DNA from: Anaerolineae bacterium
Lineage (GTDB): Bacteria; Chloroflexota; Anaerolineae; Promineifilales; Promineifilaceae
Direction: 5' to 3'
Assembly (NCBI GenBank): GCA_023384415.1
Contig: JAHDWJ010000035.1
Coordinates: 1 to 53,313 of the forward strand
Length of the DNA stretch: 53,313 nucleotides
The position numbers and the translations under genes were made by a program. Positions 7,901 through 16,572 of the stretch are shown piece after piece (position 1 is the first letter of the stretch; each line of letters starts with the position of its first letter). Below the pieces are notes generated by a model that saw nothing but the letters and a program-made list of their open reading frames with translations, had not been told where the DNA came from and made no database searches.

Positions 7901-9263
7901 GATTGATTGGCGGAGTGGAGTGCGGCCGCAAACTGAGTAAACCATCATAAACCGCTTCATATTCTGCGGCCATTTCCGGCACCGTCTTAATTGGGCCAAT
8001 ACCCCTTTTCAATCTTGACAACAGCATCTCATCATCTAAAAACCGCTGCATCTGCCGGGCCAACCCTGGCCAATCCCCCCGTTCAAATAACAGGCCATTC
8101 AATTCATCCTCAACCAACTCATTCATCCCAGGAAGATTCGTCGTCACGACCGGTGTTTTAGTCGCTAGAGATGAAGAAATCACCAATGGGAAATCATACC
8201 AGGTTGAAGGAACCACAAAAACATCAACACCTGCCAGCACCTTACCTATTTCCTGGTGCGGAAAAGTTCCCAAAAAGTTGATTCGTCCGTCATCACCGGC
8301 CAATTCGCGCAGCGACTTACCATAGTCCGGCCATTTATTCAGGTTGCCATAAATTTTTAGCTGCACCGGCCTCTCCCCTTTTAACGCCTTGAACGCCTTG
8401 ATCAAAAGATCCGGCCCCTTCATGGGCAAAATCTGACCAATAAAGCCAATCCTCAACGCCTCAGAAGCTGTTTTCGTTTGGTATTGTGCAGCCCAACTGG
8501 TATCCAGCCCGTAAGATGAATAATGAATTTTCTCCTTTGGCATTCCATATTGCTCAAACAAAGACCGTAAAAGTTGAGAGGCCGTCACAATGTGATCCAC
8601 CTTTCGCAGCGAGTCAGCCAGAAAAGTAAACCGTTCATCCCAATTCCCGTGCATACCCCGCAAACCCCGCTGGCGCGTTAAAAAGGGGTAATGCCCCGCT
8701 TTTAACAGCAGGGGAGCAACTACCCTATCCGGGAAAATGAGCCGCGGCCAACGGTACACTTTCGTATCATGCAAATTACACCGGGCACATTTCCAGGCCC
8801 CTTCTGGCCCAGAACAGAGAGAATCATCCCGCTGCAATAAGGTATTTCGAGCACACAAAAACCAAAAATCAGTAGCCGTAAGCACGCAGGGGATTTTGGC
8901 CTGATATACGGCTGAGATTATACTGGCAGACAGAGAGTAACAGGAGGTAATATGGACAATATCCGGCTTATTTTGACTGAGGTAATTAGTCAAATAAGCC
9001 TCAACTTCAGGATTGTTGTAAAGATAACGAAAAACATCAGGAGATTTTTGCCAATTAAAATGGAGCCTGTGGATAGGCACACCCTGAAAAACATCATCCG
9101 ATGTCGTGATAGTGTAACCAGGAGCTTTCTCCCAATCTTCAGCACACAAAATTTGGACTTCATGCCCTTTTGCCTGCAACCCCTGAGCCATACCCAAGGT
9201 TAGCACCTCAGTCCCGCCGACATGGTTTTCGCCTAAAAAATGGGTTAAAAAAAGAACACGCAT
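7881..9263 (-). CDS. Glycosyltransferase, GT4 family
   Basis: A 460-aa GT-B glycosyltransferase for surface polysaccharide assembly in the cytoplasm. The N-terminal Rossmann domain has the GT4 opening MRVLFLTHFLGENHVGGTEV and the C-terminal domain has IGFIGQILPMKGPDLLIKAF and the E-x7-E donor-site region (VVPSTWYDFPLVISSSLATK). A Cys-rich insertion (CARNTLLQRDD...CSGPEGAWKCARC) lies around residues 138-165, as in several exopolysaccharide GT4 enzymes, and may bind Zn. The sugar and acceptor are unknown. It follows the aminotransferase on the same strand with a gap of about 50 nt. Only one octamer, at its extreme 3' end (7922). Confidence 0.9.
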   Translation of the reverse strand: MRVLFLTHFLGENHVGGTEVLTLGMAQGLQAKGHEVQILCAEDWEKAPGYTITTSDDVFQGVPIHRLHFNWQKSPDVFRYLYNNPEVEAYLTNYLSQNKPDIVHITSCYSLSASIISAVYQAKIPCVLTATDFWFLCARNTLLQRDDSLCSGPEGAWKCARCNLHDTKVYRWPRLIFPDRVVAPLLLKAGHYPFLTRQRGLRGMHGNWDERFTFLADSLRKVDHIVTASQLLRSLFEQYGMPKEKIHYSSYGLDTSWAAQYQTKTASEALRIGFIGQILPMKGPDLLIKAFKALKGERPVQLKIYGNLNKWPDYGKSLRELAGDDGRINFLGTFPHQEIGKVLAGVDVFVVPSTWYDFPLVISSSLATKTPVVTTNLPGMNELVEDELNGLLFERGDWPGLARQMQRFLDDEMLLSRLKRGIGPIKTVPEMAAEYEAVYDGLLSLRPHSTPPINLIQPRS

Positions 9264-9315
9264 AAAATCACCCTGGCAAAGCCGTGAACAAGCCCCTTGT
9301 TCTGAAAGCCATTAG

Positions 9316-10530
9316 CTAACAATAATACGCTTCTAAAACTTTATGAACTCCTTCAAGCACATCTTGAACATCTCCCTCACTCATACTGGGAGAGAGGGGC
9401 AAAGATAAAATAGATTCACCAATACGATAAGCTATAGGAAAATCTTGTGGTTGAAAGCCGTACTTATTTTTGTAAAAAGGATGGGTATGCAAAGCCCGGT
9501 AATGAAGAGCTGCCCCAATATTTTCGGCTAATAAAGCATCAATAATCTCATTGCGACTGGCAGAAAATTGTTCCAACTCAAGAATCAACACATAAAGGTG
9601 CAGCGCATGACGGTTCTGGTCAACGATTGGGCGCGGCTGTAAGCGGACGCCGCGCATTCCGGCAAACGCCTGGTCAAAAATTTGGGCGTACTGTTCCCGA
9701 ATGGCTAAAAACTGTTCTAGCTTGGACAACTGATGCAGCCCCAATGAAGCCTGGACATCCGTCATGTTGTATTTATAACCGGCTACAGTTGCGTTACTTA
9801 TGGTCAGGCGTTTGGTGTTAAATCGTTTCCAGGCATCACGATTCAGCCCATGAAGACGATAAACCCGCAGCAGGTCGTCCCATTCTTCATTATCTGTTGT
9901 GATCATCCCCCCTTCAATTGTGGTCATATTTTTGTTGGGATAAAAGCTAAAGTTGGTGAGATGGCTGATGCTGCCCACATATTGGCCTTTATATTGAGTG
10001 CCAATGGCATGGGCTGCATCTTCTATAACGGTGAGATTGTGCTGATGAGCGATAGATTGAATAGCATCCATTTCACAAGACAAACCGCCAAAGTGGACCG
10101 GAATTATGGCTTTAGTGCGTTCAGTAATGGCCGCAGCAATATTTTGAGGATTAATATTTAAGCTAAGAGGGTCAATATCTACAAATATAGGCGTTGCTCC
10201 CACATGTTCAATCACATTCGCTGTGGCGGCAAAGGTTAGCAGTGTTGTAATCACTTCATCACCGGGGCCAATATTTAGTACCAGCAAGCTTAAATGTAAG
10301 CCCGCAGTGCAAGAGTTCACAGCTACAGCGTATTTAGCCCCAACATATTGGGCAAATTGCTGCTCAAAGCGGTGCGTTTTCACTCCAGTACCTATCCATC
10401 CTGAGCGTAAAGTATCCACTACCTCATTGATTTCTTGTTCCCCAATTTGGGGTGCGCCGAAAGGCAAAAATGTCTGGCGAACAGGAGTGCCATTGTGAAG
10501 AGCAAGGTCTTGCAAACGATATTTTTTCAT
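9316..10530 (-). CDS. DegT/DnrJ/EryC1/StrS sugar aminotransferase
   Basis: A 404-aa PLP enzyme that transaminates a nucleotide-linked keto sugar to an amino sugar for glycan synthesis. Family marks: SGWIGTGVKTHRFEQ near residue 45, VIEDAAHAIG (Asp171 binding the PLP ring nitrogen) and FSFYPNKNMTTIEGG with the PLP lysine Lys200. Length is close to the family norm. It heads a two-gene minus-strand unit with the GT4 gene. GGGAAG lies upstream of the ATG. No GCGGCCGC occurs in it, and its codon use looks more AT-rich than the flanking genes, consistent with transfer. Confidence 0.93.
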   Translation of the reverse strand: MKKYRLQDLALHNGTPVRQTFLPFGAPQIGEQEINEVVDTLRSGWIGTGVKTHRFEQQFAQYVGAKYAVAVNSCTAGLHLSLLVLNIGPGDEVITTLLTFAATANVIEHVGATPIFVDIDPLSLNINPQNIAAAITERTKAIIPVHFGGLSCEMDAIQSIAHQHNLTVIEDAAHAIGTQYKGQYVGSISHLTNFSFYPNKNMTTIEGGMITTDNEEWDDLLRVYRLHGLNRDAWKRFNTKRLTISNATVAGYKYNMTDVQASLGLHQLSKLEQFLAIREQYAQIFDQAFAGMRGVRLQPRPIVDQNRHALHLYVLILELEQFSASRNEIIDALLAENIGAALHYRALHTHPFYKNKYGFQPQDFPIAYRIGESILSLPLSPSMSEGDVQDVLEGVHKVLEAYYC

Positions 10531-11174
10531 GAGACTTCCCTTTAATGAATAAAACCTGTCAACAATGACTTTGCAAGTTCAGCTAAGATGTTGAATTTTG
10601 CTTTGATAGCGAATGATCCAATGAAGCTAAAAGAGCAACTTCCCTAGAGGGATTAAACGCTCACGATTTAGGTTAACTTACTGTTACGAGGAATGAACGT
10701 ATCTTCTCAATAAGTTGGGGCTAACCTTCGGACGGTTTATGTAATGGATAAACTCTTGGGTCAAACCAGCCGAAGGTTTTCTCCACTGGTGATCATTGGC
10801 AACGAAACTTTCAGAAGGTTGTATCACCAGAGAGAGTTGGTAGTTACAGTTTCTCAAGAAATTTTTAGTGATCTTGGTGTCTTGGCGGGGAAACTTTTAT
10901 GTGCCTTAGTAGTGACCTTAAATCTGGAAATAATAGCGACTTTGTTGATAAATTGGTTTAGTTGCCAGAGAGATTGGATGGTTATATTTTGCAAAACTAG
11001 TAGATAATGTGGGGGCGATGTTGTCAAGGCAAATAAAGGCGATAGGCTTATTTTAGGCTATATAATCTTACGGTTTACCTTAAGGTGCTGGCTATTAAGT
11101 AGATTTGTAACTTTAGATAGGTATCTTGATATTAAGTAGACCTTGTTATTAGGCAAGGCATTATCAGGTGATAA
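10531..11174. other. 644-bp gene-poor divergent region with inverted repeats
   Basis: This AT-rich stretch separates the minus-strand aminotransferase from the plus-strand polymerase. It holds two inverted repeats: 10723-10738 with 10763-10778 (14 of 16 paired, AACCTTCGG type) and 10786-10793 with 10823-10830 (CTGGTGAT/ATCACCAG, perfect). An 87-codon frame at 10744-11007 runs through both and shows no protein-like pattern. The stretch may hold promoters in both directions and the relic of a small mobile repeat. Confidence 0.55.
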
Positions 11175-12626
11175 ATGGTTTCTTGGGAAAAACAACAGCG
11201 TGATGTTCAAGCTTTTTGGCAAGAATACCAGACAACCCTGTTACGAATAGGGATTATTCTGGGGGTGCTGATCGCGGCCGCGGCCGTTGGTTTTGTCCTG
11301 GCTCGTAGACCTTACAGTAGTAACCTGCAAACCTTTGCGCTGGCCGGTTCCATAGCGGCTGTTGCTGGTGTTATTGCCCTTAACCGGTTTGGGCGCAATG
11401 AATATGGCTTATTAGCCATTATCTTATTGGCCGGGCTGGTCAATTTTTTCACCCTGCCCACCGGTACCCAAAGCAAACTTGTCCTCAGCCTGGTCATGGC
11501 GACTGGATTATGCGGTCTTTGGTTTCTCGATATGCTGCTCATCAAGAAAAAATTTAGCCTTAAACCATCCCCCGTCAATAAGCCCATTCTTACTTTTATT
11601 GTTATTGGCGTCATCTCCTTTGTCTGGAGTATCCTACTCACCGATCCGCTCATCTACCGACATCGTTCCTTTGCCATCGTGCAAGTCGCGGCTTTGTTTG
11701 TCAACAGCCTGCTCCCGTTTATGGTCATTTTTGTTATCAACAAAATTCACGAAGAGCAATGGCTCCGTTATTTGACCTGGATCGTCATTGGAATAGGGAT
11801 GTTTGCCTGGGTTTCCATTCAATTTAACCTGCCTACCACACGAATGGTAGAGAATGGAATGCGTGGTATGTTCATTACCTGGGTGGGTGCTTTAGCTTAC
11901 GGGCAGGCGTTGTTCAATGAAAAACTGACCCATCGCCAACGGGCGCTGCTGCTGTTGGTGTTGGCCGCCTGGGTCTATTGGTCATTTTTTCAGGCTCGTC
12001 TATGGTTATCGGGATGGTTTCCTCTGGCTGTGGCTTGTGCCATCTTGACCTTGCTGCGTTCACGCCAACTGTTCATGCTCTTTGTTTTTGGCAGCCTGGT
12101 TGTTGCGGCCGTTAATTACGATTATTTGTATGAAGAAATCGTGGTGGCTAATCTGGATGAAGGTGCTGGAGGGCGGCTAGACATCTGGTATATGAATCTC
12201 AACCATGTAGGTAATCATCCCTGGTTCGGTATGGGACCGGCCGGGTATGCTCTCTATAATATGACCTACCATCCTGAAGATGCCCGTTCTACCCATAACA
12301 ACTATTTTGATATTTTAGCCCAAACAGGGATTATTGGTCTCGCCTGTTTTATTTGGATGGTGGGGACTTTTTTTTCACTTGGGAACCGGCTGCGGCAAAA
12401 ATTAACGCAGCAGCGCAATTTTGCCGAAGGATTTGCCAATGCCACCCTGGCTGGTCTTGTGGCTGCCCTGGTCAGTATGACCCTGGGAGATTGGGTTTTG
12501 CCTTTCGCCTATAATCAAACTATCTCTGGGTTTGATAACGCCGTTTTCACCTGGATGCTTATTGGGGGAATGCTCGCATTGTACCATATCCTGGAAACAG
12601 GTGATGGGGCAGCGAACACCAGGTAG
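11175..12626 (+). CDS. O-antigen ligase/polymerase-like membrane protein
   Basis: A 483-aa polytopic membrane protein with about 12 hydrophobic segments. The large extracytoplasmic loop near residues 340-400 carries the Wzy_C/O-antigen ligase signature NHPWFGMGPAGYALYN followed by ARSTHNNYFDILAQTGIIGL, with the conserved Gly and His residues. Such proteins polymerise or ligate undecaprenyl-linked glycans on the outer face of the membrane. A cytoplasmic N terminus (VSWEKQQRDVQAFWQEYQ) precedes the first helix. The start has AGGTGAT upstream. It opens the plus-strand half of the glycan cluster. Octamer at 11274, within the first helix (IAAAAVG). Confidence 0.87.
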   Translation: MVSWEKQQRDVQAFWQEYQTTLLRIGIILGVLIAAAAVGFVLARRPYSSNLQTFALAGSIAAVAGVIALNRFGRNEYGLLAIILLAGLVNFFTLPTGTQSKLVLSLVMATGLCGLWFLDMLLIKKKFSLKPSPVNKPILTFIVIGVISFVWSILLTDPLIYRHRSFAIVQVAALFVNSLLPFMVIFVINKIHEEQWLRYLTWIVIGIGMFAWVSIQFNLPTTRMVENGMRGMFITWVGALAYGQALFNEKLTHRQRALLLLVLAAWVYWSFFQARLWLSGWFPLAVACAILTLLRSRQLFMLFVFGSLVVAAVNYDYLYEEIVVANLDEGAGGRLDIWYMNLNHVGNHPWFGMGPAGYALYNMTYHPEDARSTHNNYFDILAQTGIIGLACFIWMVGTFFSLGNRLRQKLTQQRNFAEGFANATLAGLVAALVSMTLGDWVLPFAYNQTISGFDNAVFTWMLIGGMLALYHILETGDGAANTR

Positions 12627-12670
12627 TCTCCAATCACTAATCTATAGCCTTTCAATCTCGCAACCCCTTT

Positions 12671-13582
12671 ATGTACGACATCTCCGTCATTATCATCAAC
12701 TGGAATACCCGCCAACTGCTGGCTGACTGCCTGGATTCACTCCTGGCAACATCTGAAGGGCTGCGGCTGGAATATATCGTCGTGGACAATGGCTCTACAG
12801 ATGGCAGCCAGGCAATGTTGCAGAGCCAATATCCCCAGGTGAAGCTGCTGGCTAACCAGGAAAATGTAGGCTTTGGCCGGGCCAATAATCAGGGGATGGA
12901 TGTAGCCCAAGGACGGTATGCCCTGTTGTTTAACAGTGATGCTCTGGCAACGCCTGGCTTTTTACAGCGAATGATGACTTTGGCCGAGGCTAACCCGAAG
13001 ATTGGCATGGTGGGGGCGCATCTATTAAACCAGGATGGCTCTTTCCAGGCGTCTTACACCGGATTCCCAACGTTGGCGCGGGAGTTTCTTATTCTCTCGG
13101 GTTTGGGGCGCAAACTGTATGGGTATTACTTCCCCAGCCACGGCCCGGAAGAAGATAAAGGTCCGCAAAAGGTGGATTATGTGGAAGGGGCGTGTGTGTT
13201 GGTGCGGTTGGAAGCGTATCGGCAGGCAGGTGGCTTTGATCCGGCCTTTTTTATGTATGCGGAAGAGGTGGATTGGTGTTTTTCGTTGCAAAAGGGGGGG
13301 TGGGAAATCTGGTATGAACCGGGAGCGAAGGTGATTCACCTGGGCGGGGGGAGTAGTGGCAGCCGCCGTACCAGCCGGGAAGCGGATTTGTACCAGGGGC
13401 GGGTGCGCTTTTTCCGTAAACATTATGGGAACGCGGCCGCAGCCCTGCTCAAGCTGCAAATTTATGCCTTCACCCTGGTCAAACTAATCACCCATCGTTT
13501 GCTCAAAATTATCACTGGGGGTCGCCGCGGCCGCGAAGTTGTCTCCTTGGCCCAACTCAGAACGAAACTCAAGAATGTTTGA
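12671..13582 (+). CDS. Glycosyltransferase, GT2 family (rhamnosyltransferase-like)
   Basis: A 303-aa GT-A enzyme. It shows the GT2 opening ISVIIINWNTRQLLADCLDS, VVDNGSTDGS (nucleotide binding), ENVGFGRANNQGM, LLFNSDA in the DxD position and YAEEVDWCFSLQKGGWEIWY, the catalytic E-D-W region typical of rhamnosyltransferase-like members. It lacks C-terminal membrane helices but has a basic hydrophobic tail (KLITHRLLKIITGGRRGREV). It starts 44 nt after the polymerase gene and probably shares its transcript. Octamers at 13433 and 13527 encode AAA and RGR runs near the C terminus. Confidence 0.92.
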   Translation: MYDISVIIINWNTRQLLADCLDSLLATSEGLRLEYIVVDNGSTDGSQAMLQSQYPQVKLLANQENVGFGRANNQGMDVAQGRYALLFNSDALATPGFLQRMMTLAEANPKIGMVGAHLLNQDGSFQASYTGFPTLAREFLILSGLGRKLYGYYFPSHGPEEDKGPQKVDYVEGACVLVRLEAYRQAGGFDPAFFMYAEEVDWCFSLQKGGWEIWYEPGAKVIHLGGGSSGSRRTSREADLYQGRVRFFRKHYGNAAAALLKLQIYAFTLVKLITHRLLKIITGGRRGREVVSLAQLRTKLKNV

Positions 13583-13613
13583 CATTTACCATTCACGAGA
13601 ATATGATGGTGGT

Positions 13614-13844
13614 ATGAAAGTTAAGACAGCAGTTACCCTGTCTCAAGACCTTTTAGAGAGTATTGCCCTGTTACCAGAGCCTTACCAGAACCGTTCAATG
13701 TTTCTAGAAACGGCGGTTTGGGCTTATTTAGCTCGCTTGCGGCGTGAGGCGATTCATGCTCACGATATTGAAATCATTAACCGCCGATCTGATTATCTCA
13801 ATGCTGAAGTAATGGATGCTCTTGCCTACCAGGATCCCTTATGA
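13614..13844 (+). CDS. Ribbon-helix-helix-type antitoxin
   Basis: A 76-aa protein starting at MKVKTAVTLSQDLLESI; an upstream ATG at 13575 is possible. The first 45 residues fit a ribbon-helix-helix fold: a short beta-strand (KVKTAVTLS) and two helices (NRSMFLETAVWAYLARL). The acidic C-terminal part would bind the toxin. Its ATG-A overlap with the next gene, a MazF-like toxin, is the classic arrangement. It would neutralise the toxin and repress its own promoter. No operator could be identified because the promoter must lie inside the 3' end of the glycosyltransferase gene. Confidence 0.8.
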   Translation: MKVKTAVTLSQDLLESIALLPEPYQNRSMFLETAVWAYLARLRREAIHAHDIEIINRRSDYLNAEVMDALAYQDPL

Positions 13845-14170
13845 AACGAGGCGATCTTTATCGCATAGCCCAACCACCCGGTCCAGATCCAAAGAAATAT
13901 CGCACCTTTGTTATTGTAAGTCGCAACGCTTTGATCACCTCGCGTTTTTCTACTGTGATCTGCGCCCCGATTTATTCAGTCCATGATGGGTTGGCAACGC
14001 AATTGTTGATTGGATTAGAAGAAGGACTGAAACATGAAAGTAGCATTCATTGTGATGCGTTGATGAGTTTACCAAAATCGTCATTGCCCTATTATGTTGG
14101 TTCGTTGTCATCAGAAAAGATAAATGAACTTAATCAGGCTTTGACGATAGCCCTGGATTTACCTGAATAG
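13841..14170 (+). CDS. MazF/PemK-family toxin (endoribonuclease)
   Basis: A 109-aa protein of the normal MazF length. It has the N-terminal MKRGDLYRIAQ strand, the conserved RTFVIVSRNALITSRFSTVI and CAPIYS block, and the HESSIHCDALMSLPKSSL segment where MazF proteins carry their active-site and mRNA-groove residues. As a family it cleaves mRNA at short sequences when its antitoxin is lost. It overlaps the antitoxin gene by 4 nt. The pair sits between two glycosyltransferase genes, with neither gene carrying the octamer, which suggests insertion into the cluster. Confidence 0.85.
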   Translation: MKRGDLYRIAQPPGPDPKKYRTFVIVSRNALITSRFSTVICAPIYSVHDGLATQLLIGLEEGLKHESSIHCDALMSLPKSSLPYYVGSLSSEKINELNQALTIALDLPE

Positions 14171-14205
14171 TAGCGTTTCTGGATTTCTTCATCTCCCGTC
14201 CTTTT

Positions 14206-15399
14206 ATGAAAATTCTGCTCCTTACCCAAGTTCTTCCCTATCCACCTGACAGCGGCCCGAAAGTTAAAACCTGGAATGTTCTCAAATACCTGGCTCAGAA
14301 CCATGAGTTGACCCTGGTCTCTTTTGTGCGGGGAGACCAATCCGCCGAAATTGCTCACCTGAAAACGATTTGCCACGCCGTCCACACGGTGCCGATTGAG
14401 CGTAAAGCCGTGGATGACATGGGCTATTTGCTCAAGAGTGTGTTGAGCAATCAGCCGTTCCTCATGGTGCGGGATGACCGGGCAGCCATGCGCCAACTAT
14501 TGGCCCAATTGTGCGCCCAAACCCAGTTTGATATTGCCCACGCTGACCAGCTAAATATGGCCCAATATGCCGAACAGGTGCCAGGGGCGGCCAAAATCCT
14601 GGATGCCCATAACGCTCTTTGGCTGCTATACAAACGGCTGGCAGATACACTGGGGCTTGGGCCGCAAAAGCTCATTTACAGCCGGGATTGGCGGCTGCTG
14701 AAAAAATATGAGGGACGTATTTGCCGGGAGTTTGAAGGGATTTTGGCCGTGAGCCAGGAAGATAAGACGGCCCTGGAAGAAGCGATGGGGCAGGCCCGTG
14801 AGATGACGGTGATTCCTATTGCCGTTGATCTGGATGAGCTGCCGCTGATTGAACGAAACCCAGACGCTGACCATATCCTGCACATTGGCACGATGTATTG
14901 GCCCCCTAACATTGATGCGGTGAACTGGTTTATTGATGAGGTGCTGCCGATTATTCACCAGTCGCGGCCGCAAACCATTTTCGATATTGTCGGCCTGAGA
15001 CCCCCCCAGGAGCTGGTTGAACGAGGGCAGCAAGACCCCCGCCTCAATGTCACTGGGTACGTGGAAGATACAGAGCCTTATTACCAGAAGGCTGGAGCGT
15101 TCATCGTGCCGGTGCGGGCCGGCGGCGGGATGCGAGTTAAAATCCTCAACGCCCTGGCCCAGGGGATGCCTCTGGTCACCACTACCCTGGGGTGTGAAGG
15201 GATCGCTGTCACCCATGAGAAGGATGTGCTAATTGCTGATACCCCCCAGGCGTTTGCTGAGGCGGTGCTGCGGCTGCTGACGGATCGAGCATTAGCCGAA
15301 CAGTTGGGTCGCCGCGGCCGCGAACTAATCCGCACCACCTACGATTACCGGGCCGCCTGCCAGCCTATTGATGACCTGTACCGTCAGGTAAAGGGATAA
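14206..15399 (+). CDS. Glycosyltransferase, GT4 family
   Basis: A 397-aa GT-B glycosyltransferase. It starts MKILLLTQVLPYPPDSGPKV, resembling the PEP-CTERM/exosortase-associated GT4 group; the N-terminal acceptor domain is followed by HIGTMYWPPNIDAVNWFIDE and the donor-site block FIVPVRAGGGMRVKILNALA with LVTTTLGCEGI. It closes the glycan cluster, following the toxin gene by 36 nt. Octamers at 14964 and 15314, the latter giving RRGREL. The donor and acceptor cannot be told from sequence. Confidence 0.92.
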   Translation: MKILLLTQVLPYPPDSGPKVKTWNVLKYLAQNHELTLVSFVRGDQSAEIAHLKTICHAVHTVPIERKAVDDMGYLLKSVLSNQPFLMVRDDRAAMRQLLAQLCAQTQFDIAHADQLNMAQYAEQVPGAAKILDAHNALWLLYKRLADTLGLGPQKLIYSRDWRLLKKYEGRICREFEGILAVSQEDKTALEEAMGQAREMTVIPIAVDLDELPLIERNPDADHILHIGTMYWPPNIDAVNWFIDEVLPIIHQSRPQTIFDIVGLRPPQELVERGQQDPRLNVTGYVEDTEPYYQKAGAFIVPVRAGGGMRVKILNALAQGMPLVTTTLGCEGIAVTHEKDVLIADTPQAFAEAVLRLLTDRALAEQLGRRGRELIRTTYDYRAACQPIDDLYRQVKG

Positions 15400-15414
15400 A
15401 GAGGTGATCTGGTA

Positions 15415-15481
15415 ATCCACAGATGAACACAGATGTTTCCAGATTAAGAACAATCTGCGGTCATCGGTGACATCCGTGGAT
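15415..15481. repeat. Inverted repeat of the ATCCACAGATG type
   Basis: Arms at 15415-15425 (ATCCACAGATG) and 15471-15481 (CATCCGTGGAT) pair with one mismatch. The space between is filled with related words (AACACAGATG, AATCTGCGG, CATCGGTGA). This is a common type of dispersed intergenic palindrome, here between two convergent genes, and it may also act as a weak bidirectional terminator. Confidence 0.7.
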
Positions 15482-15496
15482 GAACCAGCATTCAGA

Positions 15497-16168
15497 TCAA
15501 GGGATTGGCGAACCGCAGGTAAACCCTACGGGCACAAAGCGGGGAGCTTCTTCGTACACATTCAGATAAAGGGTGATAGGAGAAGCCAACCCGGCATAAG
15601 TAATCTGGTACGCATCTACAATCACCGTGTCACTAATAGACACACTTCCCACCCGTTGATACGTCAAGCTCTGCCCTTGTGGGCCGCGCAAGGCATCCAG
15701 AAAAGCCCGCTGCCGGGGGATACCGCCGGTAAAAATCCCACCGCCAACCTTGATGCTGTTTTCGGCAGTGTAGCCGTAGTTGGCATCACTGGTCGTGGGG
15801 CAGGAAGGATCAGTCACCACAGCGGTTGTGGCCGTTGGTGGGGGGAGCGTGGGCTGGGGTGTAGGGGTAGTGGTGGCAGTTGGCTCTGCTGTAGCTGTGG
15901 CGGTTGGGGTAGCGGTAGCTGTGGCTGTAGGTGTGGCCGTAGCTGTAGCGGTTGGCGTCATGGTCGGCGATGGGGTGGCTGTTTCGGTGGGGGGTGGGGT
16001 AGCGGTGGCCGTGGGCGTAAAGGTAGCGGTGGGGGGAATGGGGGTGACGGTGGGGGTGGTGGTCGGCGCGGCCGCGATCCGCTCCTCACCTTTGTTTCCC
16101 CGGCAGCCAAACAAAGCCAACCCCAACAGGAAGAGATATAGGAATGTTCTGGATAATGACGGTTTCAT
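15497..16168 (-). CDS. Lipoprotein with long Pro/Thr/Ala-rich linker
   Basis: A 223-aa lipoprotein: signal peptide with lipobox LFGC (Cys near residue 22), then about 85 residues made almost only of Pro, Thr and Ala in TPTATAT-like repeats (about 33-117), then a compact C-terminal domain (about 125-223) with two Cys (DPSCPTTSD and GFTCGSP). The linker probably spans the cell wall or holds the domain off the membrane and may be glycosylated. Such linkers are frequent in Chloroflexota exported proteins. The C-terminal domain is not recognised. The plus-strand complement gives Gly- or Val-rich false frames. Octamer at 16068. Confidence 0.85.
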   Translation of the reverse strand: MKPSLSRTFLYLFLLGLALFGCRGNKGEERIAAAPTTTPTVTPIPPTATFTPTATATPPPTETATPSPTMTPTATATATPTATATATPTATATAEPTATTTPTPQPTLPPPTATTAVVTDPSCPTTSDANYGYTAENSIKVGGGIFTGGIPRQRAFLDALRGPQGQSLTYQRVGSVSISDTVIVDAYQITYAGLASPITLYLNVYEEAPRFVPVGFTCGSPIP

Positions 16169-16572
16169 TTTGCCCTCCTTCTTGAACTGATTGTCTATCT
16201 GGCGATGGGTAGAACAGCCCTACTGTAACTGTTTCCTCTACTCCCTGTCTTGACAAAAAAATGACAAAACCCAGCCGTTTCCCGTACGACTAAAAACGGC
16301 AATGAGATTATGGCTGGAGTCTGGCGTTTTTAATTTAACCAGCCTCACCCCCGGCCCCTCTCCCACGAAGGGAGAGGGGTCGGGGGTGAGGGGCTGTATA
16401 GATTCTTTCTTGCCCGCACAAGTAAGAAACTTGTGCTACGTTACCCGCCACCATTGTCTGAGAAGATACTTGCGGGCCATCGTTGAAATTGCTGCTGATA
16501 CTTTTAGTGGCAGGTTATTCGTTGGCTGGTTATCATTACTGTCCAGCCTGATTTCCCTTATCCCGTAACCCC
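16169..16572. other. 404-bp intergenic region with large hairpin
   Basis: It separates divergent genes (lipoprotein on minus, methylase on plus) and must hold their promoters; TGTCTTGACAAA near 16242-16253 contains a TTGACA candidate. Apart from a strong GC-rich hairpin at 16343-16391 nothing gene-like is seen. A frame at 16302-16568 runs through the hairpin and is not credible. Confidence 0.5.
16343..16391. repeat. GC-rich 22-bp stem hairpin (CCTCACCC family)
   Basis: Arms 16343-16364 and 16370-16391 pair over 22 bp with a single G-T, around a 5-nt loop ACGAA. The arm sequence CCTCACCCCCGGCCCCTCTC matches the family that forms the duplicated block at 48962-49132. It lacks a T-tract, so it is more likely a dispersed repeat than a terminator. 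Confidence 0.8.

Noticed and set aside
10744..11007. 87-codon plus-strand frame
   Set aside because: It runs through two inverted repeats and has no recognisable pattern or ribosome binding site.
15467..16190. Gly-rich and Val-rich plus-strand frames
   Set aside because: They are the complement of the Pro/Thr/Ala linker of the minus-strand lipoprotein.
16302..16568. 88-codon frame before the DNA methylase
   Set aside because: It crosses the long GC-rich hairpin and is not protein-like.
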